Source: Bog-473 sp963754445 (lineage in GTDB: Bacteria; Actinomycetota; Acidimicrobiia; Acidimicrobiales; RAAP-2). From it: DNA of 64,000 nucleotides. The notes beneath the pieces are model-generated. The model did not search any database, was not told where the DNA came from, and saw only the letters and a program-made list of their open reading frames with translations. Shown one piece after another: positions 61,462 through 64,000 of this stretch. The stretch spans positions 1 through 64,000 of the forward strand of contig CAVWFT010000003.1 of the NCBI GenBank assembly GCA_963754445.1, written 5' to 3'. The position numbers and the translations under genes were made by a program. Positions within the stretch are counted from its first letter, which is position 1; each line of letters begins with the position of its first letter.

Positions 61462-61887
61462 GCTGGAAGACGCTGACACAGGGGTAATACTCGGCCGATG
61501 GGTAATTGACCGAAAGAATTACGCCTTCCCGCGGAAGAATGCCCTGTCAGCTGCGTTTTGTCATCGTCGGCACAAATAATGGGCCGAATGTCCTATGCAG
61601 CGGACGTGGCATTGGGCCGACACTACAGATGTCAGGACGCACGCCCTCGAGATCCTAAGGAGGTCTCGAAGGGCCGCCCTGCGTTTTGGCGGCCCGCAGG
61701 AGGGGGCGGGAGTTATGAGGGGGAGCAAGAACAGAGGTACCGACCCGGCTGTGGAGGCCGGGCGGCAAATCCAGACGGTGCGGCGTGGTTACGTCGTTGC
61801 CGGAGTCATGGCGAGCCCGGTTGGGCCGTCGTACTCTTCGATGCGAGTGCCCGGCCACGGCCGAGGGAACGAGGAGGTGAGTCACTG
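61462..61887. other. Long leader between the two OmpR-type regulator genes
   Basis: Contains AAGGAGGT near 61,658, a perfect 8-bp hairpin GGGCCGCC/GGCGGCCC (61671-61678 and 61688-61695, loop CTGCGTTTT), and a possible small gene from 61715. The hairpin lacks a T-run. An A+T-richer stretch near 61,490-61,530 may contain a promoter for the second regulator. Confidence 0.5.
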
Positions 61888-61888
61888 A
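61715..61888 (+). CDS. Possible small protein translationally coupled to the second regulator
   Basis: A 57-residue frame starts at an ATG preceded by GGAGGGGG and ends in TGATG that overlaps the start of the second OmpR-type gene by one base. The sequence is basic, with a short hydrophobic middle (GYVVAGVMASPVG). It has no known domain. It could be a leader peptide that couples translation, or chance. Confidence 0.3.
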   Translation: MRGSKNRGTDPAVEAGRQIQTVRRGYVVAGVMASPVGPSYSSMRVPGHGRGNEEVSH

Positions 61889-62685
61889 TGGCTGCACCAC
61901 CTGTTGATATCGATATCCGCCGGGAGTCTCTGGGCGGTGGAGGCGTGCGTGCGGCCGAGCAGGCTGAGGCCTACACGCCCACTGCACAGCACATCGCCGG
62001 CCGGACGATCCTCGTGGCCGAAGGGGACAGCCAGTGTCGAGTGGCGCTGCGCCACCACCTGAAGAGGGCGGGCTACCAGGTCGCCGAGGCGTTCGACGCG
62101 GCGTCGTCGCTGCAAATCGTTTCCGCTCAGGCGGCCGATCTGGTCATTCTCGACCTCGGGCCGACGGAGTTGACCGGCGAGGTCCTGGCCAGGATCCGCA
62201 GGCGCAGCACGGTTCCCGTGATTGTGTGCGCCGCCCACTCGTCCGACCGTGATCGGGTGCGCGTGCTCAATCTCGGGGCCGACGACTTCGTCGTGAAGCC
62301 GTTCTCGTTCGCCGAGCTCGAGGCTCGGGTTCGAGCGGTCCTTCGCCGGGGAACCAGTGCTCCGTCGACGACGCTCGAACACGGCAACCTGGTCGTCGAC
62401 CGGGGCACCCGGACGGTGACGGTGGGTGACACGGCGGTGACGATGACCCGTAAGGAGTTCGACCTGCTTGCATTCCTGGCAGCATCGCCAGGACGAGTGT
62501 TCTCACGTGAGGACCTCCTAGAGCGGGTGTGGGGCTCCACTGGGCGCTGGCAGGGCCGGTCGACGGTGACCGAGCACATCCGGCGGGTGCGTCTCAAGAT
62601 CGAGACGGACCCGGAGAACCCCCAGTGGATCGCCACGGTGCGTGGGATCGGCTACAGGTTCTGTGCGCCGGCTGTAGCTGCCTGA
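61888..62685 (+). CDS. OmpR/PhoB-type response regulator with altered receiver
   Basis: Paralogue of the upstream regulator (winged helix nearly identical: RSTVTEHIRRVRLKI, RGIGYRF). The receiver keeps the Asp in LVILDLGP and the Lys in FVVKPFSFAE, but the acidic pair is changed (VAEGDSQ rather than EDD) and the L-P-G-x-D-G loop after the Asp reads GPTELTG. Phosphorylation may be weak or absent. 265 residues from an ATG with GAGGAGGT upstream. Could form a heterodimer with its partner or act constitutively; both are inference. Confidence 0.9.
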   Translation: MAAPPVDIDIRRESLGGGGVRAAEQAEAYTPTAQHIAGRTILVAEGDSQCRVALRHHLKRAGYQVAEAFDAASSLQIVSAQAADLVILDLGPTELTGEVLARIRRRSTVPVIVCAAHSSDRDRVRVLNLGADDFVVKPFSFAELEARVRAVLRRGTSAPSTTLEHGNLVVDRGTRTVTVGDTAVTMTRKEFDLLAFLAASPGRVFSREDLLERVWGSTGRWQGRSTVTEHIRRVRLKIETDPENPQWIATVRGIGYRFCAPAVAA

Positions 62686-62706
62686 CCAGGAGTTTCATCT
62701 GGCCAT

Positions 62707-62745
62707 GGTCCGGCCGTTCGTTGCTCGACGACGGACGGCCGGACC
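62707..62745 (+). terminator. Intrinsic terminator-like hairpin after the second regulator
   Basis: GGTCCGGCCGT (62707-62717) pairs exactly with ACGGCCGGACC (62735-62745), followed by CTTTGGCGTTT. Stem of 11 bp with a further TCGT/ACGA pairing inside the loop. The T-run is weak, but the position, 22 bases after the stop, makes it the likely end of the cheA-cheW-regulator transcript. Confidence 0.65.
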
Positions 62746-62903
62746 TTTGGCGTTTGGGCCTGTCTCCTTCTGCTTCCTCTGGGGCCCAGCTCTGCCTGCT
62801 TCTTCTGGGGCCTCGCTCCGCCGGGGTGCCGGTCGTTGACTCTGGGTGTCGAGGGGAGCGACCTCCTCAGGCGGCCGAGACGGGGCCGAGCGGTGTGCCG
62901 GTG

Positions 62904-62969
62904 CGGACGTGGTGGACGTGGTGGACGTGGTGGACGTGGCGGACGTGGTGGATTTGGTGGACGTGGAGG
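62904..62969. repeat. Nine-base tandem repeat (GTGGACGTG)
   Basis: About seven imperfect copies, located between two convergent genes. Confidence 0.7.
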
Positions 62970-63156
62970 ACGGCCCGAACCGACCCATGGGATGCGGGGT
63001 GCGGACCCCTTCGACAGTGGCGCCAGAGCGCCGCGCACAGCGGGCCCGGCGAAGTATGCAGTTGGGTGGCGGGGCCGGGTGTCGGGGCCGGGTGTCGGGG
63101 GCCGGGTAGCGGGTGTCCGGGGCCTGGTTGGGGGTGAGAAAGCCGTCGGCCGGACG

Positions 63157-63627
63157 TCAGGCCGGGAGGGGCCCGTCCTTGCCCCAGATGGACACGTGCA
63201 CGGGCTCGTCCATCCACGACAGTTCGACATCGACGATGAGTTGGGCTCCGGCTCGGGTATCGACATGCACGTTGCCGTCGGTCACCGACGGCAACGAAAG
63301 CCCGGCCGGCGGCGGCAACACGCCTTTGATATTCCCACCCACGATGTTGACCAGCTCACCGACTGCGTCGAGCACGTCGGACTCGCTCACCTCGTCCACG
63401 TTCGCCGCGAACATGAGTGCGGCGGCCCGCGTTGCGGCGACAGTGGAGCAGGTCATGCTGACGAGCCCGTTCCACTCGCCGCTGATGTACACGGTGCCCG
63501 TGAGCGAAGACTCAGCCTTGGCAGCCGGGGGCACGGGCACGATCTCGTCGCTCTCGGGCAAGAAGGCCCGCCAGACGGACGCGGTGATCTCGGTGACGAG
63601 ATCCTCAGTGAAGAGCAGGGCAGTCAT
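63157..63627 (-). CDS. cheX: CheX-like chemotaxis phosphatase
   Basis: CheC/CheX family proteins remove phosphate from CheY-P. The catalytic E-x-x-N pair is in DAVGELVNIVGGNIKG, and the sheet segments TGTVYISGEWNGLVSMTCS and DTRAGAQLIVDVELSWM match CheX. 156 residues and one E-x-x-N motif favour CheX over CheC. The ATG at 63627 overlaps the CheY stop (ATGA). Convergent with the regulator genes. Confidence 0.88.
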   Translation of the reverse strand: MTALLFTEDLVTEITASVWRAFLPESDEIVPVPPAAKAESSLTGTVYISGEWNGLVSMTCSTVAATRAAALMFAANVDEVSESDVLDAVGELVNIVGGNIKGVLPPPAGLSLPSVTDGNVHVDTRAGAQLIVDVELSWMDEPVHVSIWGKDGPLPA

Positions 63628-64000
63628 CGTGTCGCCCCCTCCAACGCGGAGTCGCCGAGGACTCCCAGCAAGGTGAGTTTCTCGGCCACGGCATCCTGGG
63701 TGAAGGGCTTCACCAGATACTCGTTGGCACCGGCGGCCAGTGCGGCGCCGACCTGCTCGGGCTCGCCCTCGGTCGTGACCATCATGATCCTCATCGGCGC
63801 GAAGCGCTCCTCGGCGCGGATGGCCGCCACCAACTCGAGCCCGTTCATGCCCGGCATGTGCCAATCCACCAGTGCGATGTCCGGGACCTGGTTCGCGTCG
63901 AAGTAGCGCAGCGCGCCGGCGGCGTCCTCGGCCTGGCCCACCTCGGCCCCGAGGCCGTTGAGGATGCGAGTGAGGATCGCTCGCATGGTGCGCGAATCGT
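63624..64000 (-). CDS. cheY: CheY-like single-domain response regulator, 5' end outside the window
   Basis: Receiver domain with phospho-acceptor in IALVDWHMPGMNG, Thr in MMVTTEGEP and Lys in YLVKPFTQ. The first ATG in the window is at 63986, but codons upstream read DSRTMRAIL, the usual N-terminal strand-turn of CheY (VVDDSRTMR), so the real start is beyond base 64,000. No output domain. With CheX it is a phosphorylation/dephosphorylation pair; overlap ATGA with cheX. Closest known relatives are motility CheYs, so flagellar control is likely. Confidence 0.92.
   Translation of the reverse strand, partial: DSRTMRAILTRILNGLGAEVGQAEDAAGALRYFDANQVPDIALVDWHMPGMNGLELVAAIRAEERFAPMRIMMVTTEGEPEQVGAALAAGANEYLVKPFTQDAVAEKLTLLGVLGDSALEGATR

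Larger units (their letters stand above)
62686..63156. other. Noncoding region between the second regulator and cheX
   Basis: Holds the terminator, then a nine-base tandem array (GTGGACGTG, 62904-62969) and a GGGGCCGGGTGTC repeat (about 63,068-63,120). Open frames across it have repeat-derived composition and no domain, so I call none. The two flanking genes converge here. Confidence 0.6.

Noticed and set aside
62836..63906. 356-residue plus-strand open frame
   Set aside because: Its first third is nine-base repeat and the rest is antisense to cheX and cheY, which have clear motifs.

Overview
The window joins two unrelated genomes. Bases 1 to about 4,600 look alphaproteobacterial: aldo/keto reductase, YmdB-type metallophosphoesterase, 5-formyltetrahydrofolate cyclo-ligase, 6S RNA, zapA, a DUF4164-like coiled-coil protein and transketolase, in the conserved order zapA - 6S RNA - cyclo-ligase. 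Most of these protein genes are broken by frameshifts. At about 4,600 transketolase stops in mid-domain inside a CTG-rich stretch and an actinobacterial locus begins on the other strand. I read this as an assembly chimera, not a transfer.

Bases 4,600-64,000 are very GC-rich with nearly intact, tightly packed genes, many with 4-base ATGA/GTGA overlaps. Gene content (WS/DGAT acyltransferase, DUF222-HNH protein, SigE-type ECF sigma factor, WhiG/FliA-type sigma factor, repeated acyl-CoA dehydrogenases) suggests Actinomycetota, perhaps Acidimicrobiia; no rRNA or marker tree was available. Two or three probable indels remain here (ccmB, cheA, perhaps the start of ccdA), the first two at GC palindromes.

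Layout. 4.6-10.3 kb: a minus-strand cytochrome c maturation operon of System I (ccmA-B-C-D-E-F-G). 10.5-15.8 kb: a DJ-1/PfpI protein, then a hybrid histidine kinase with a GGDEF response regulator. 16.0-24.0 kb: P-loop kinase, CcdA, GDP-mannose dehydratase, glycosyltransferase, TetR regulator, low-molecular-weight phosphatase, APH-like kinase, beta-carbonic anhydrase and an MFS exporter. 24.2-28.6 kb: quinone oxidoreductase, CPA2 antiporter, ECF sigma factor and a membrane-anchored Asp-box propeller. 28.7-34.2 kb: acyl-CoA dehydrogenase and divergent cysS/valS. 34.2-40.7 kb: a branched-chain amino acid type ABC transporter (livF, livG, fused livHM, livK) and an esterase. 40.9-46.3 kb: WS/DGAT, VOC protein, Sua5, TsaD, DUF222-HNH, small membrane protein. 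46.3-52.7 kb: acyl-CoA dehydrogenase, formate-THF ligase, DUF1269-like protein, a channel-like protein and glutamate decarboxylase.

52.8-64.0 kb is a chemosensory region: a FliA/WhiG-type sigma factor with a structured leader, a soluble receptor with three GAF domains, CheA (split by a frameshift), CheW, two paralogous OmpR-type regulators, CheX and a CheY cut by the window edge. The regulators immediately after cheW suggest a chemosensory array whose output may be transcription as well as, or instead of, swimming. Along with the sigma/propeller pair and the sigma leader hairpins, this is the least ordinary material here. Short G-rich tandem repeats recur between genes and in protein linkers throughout the actinobacterial part.
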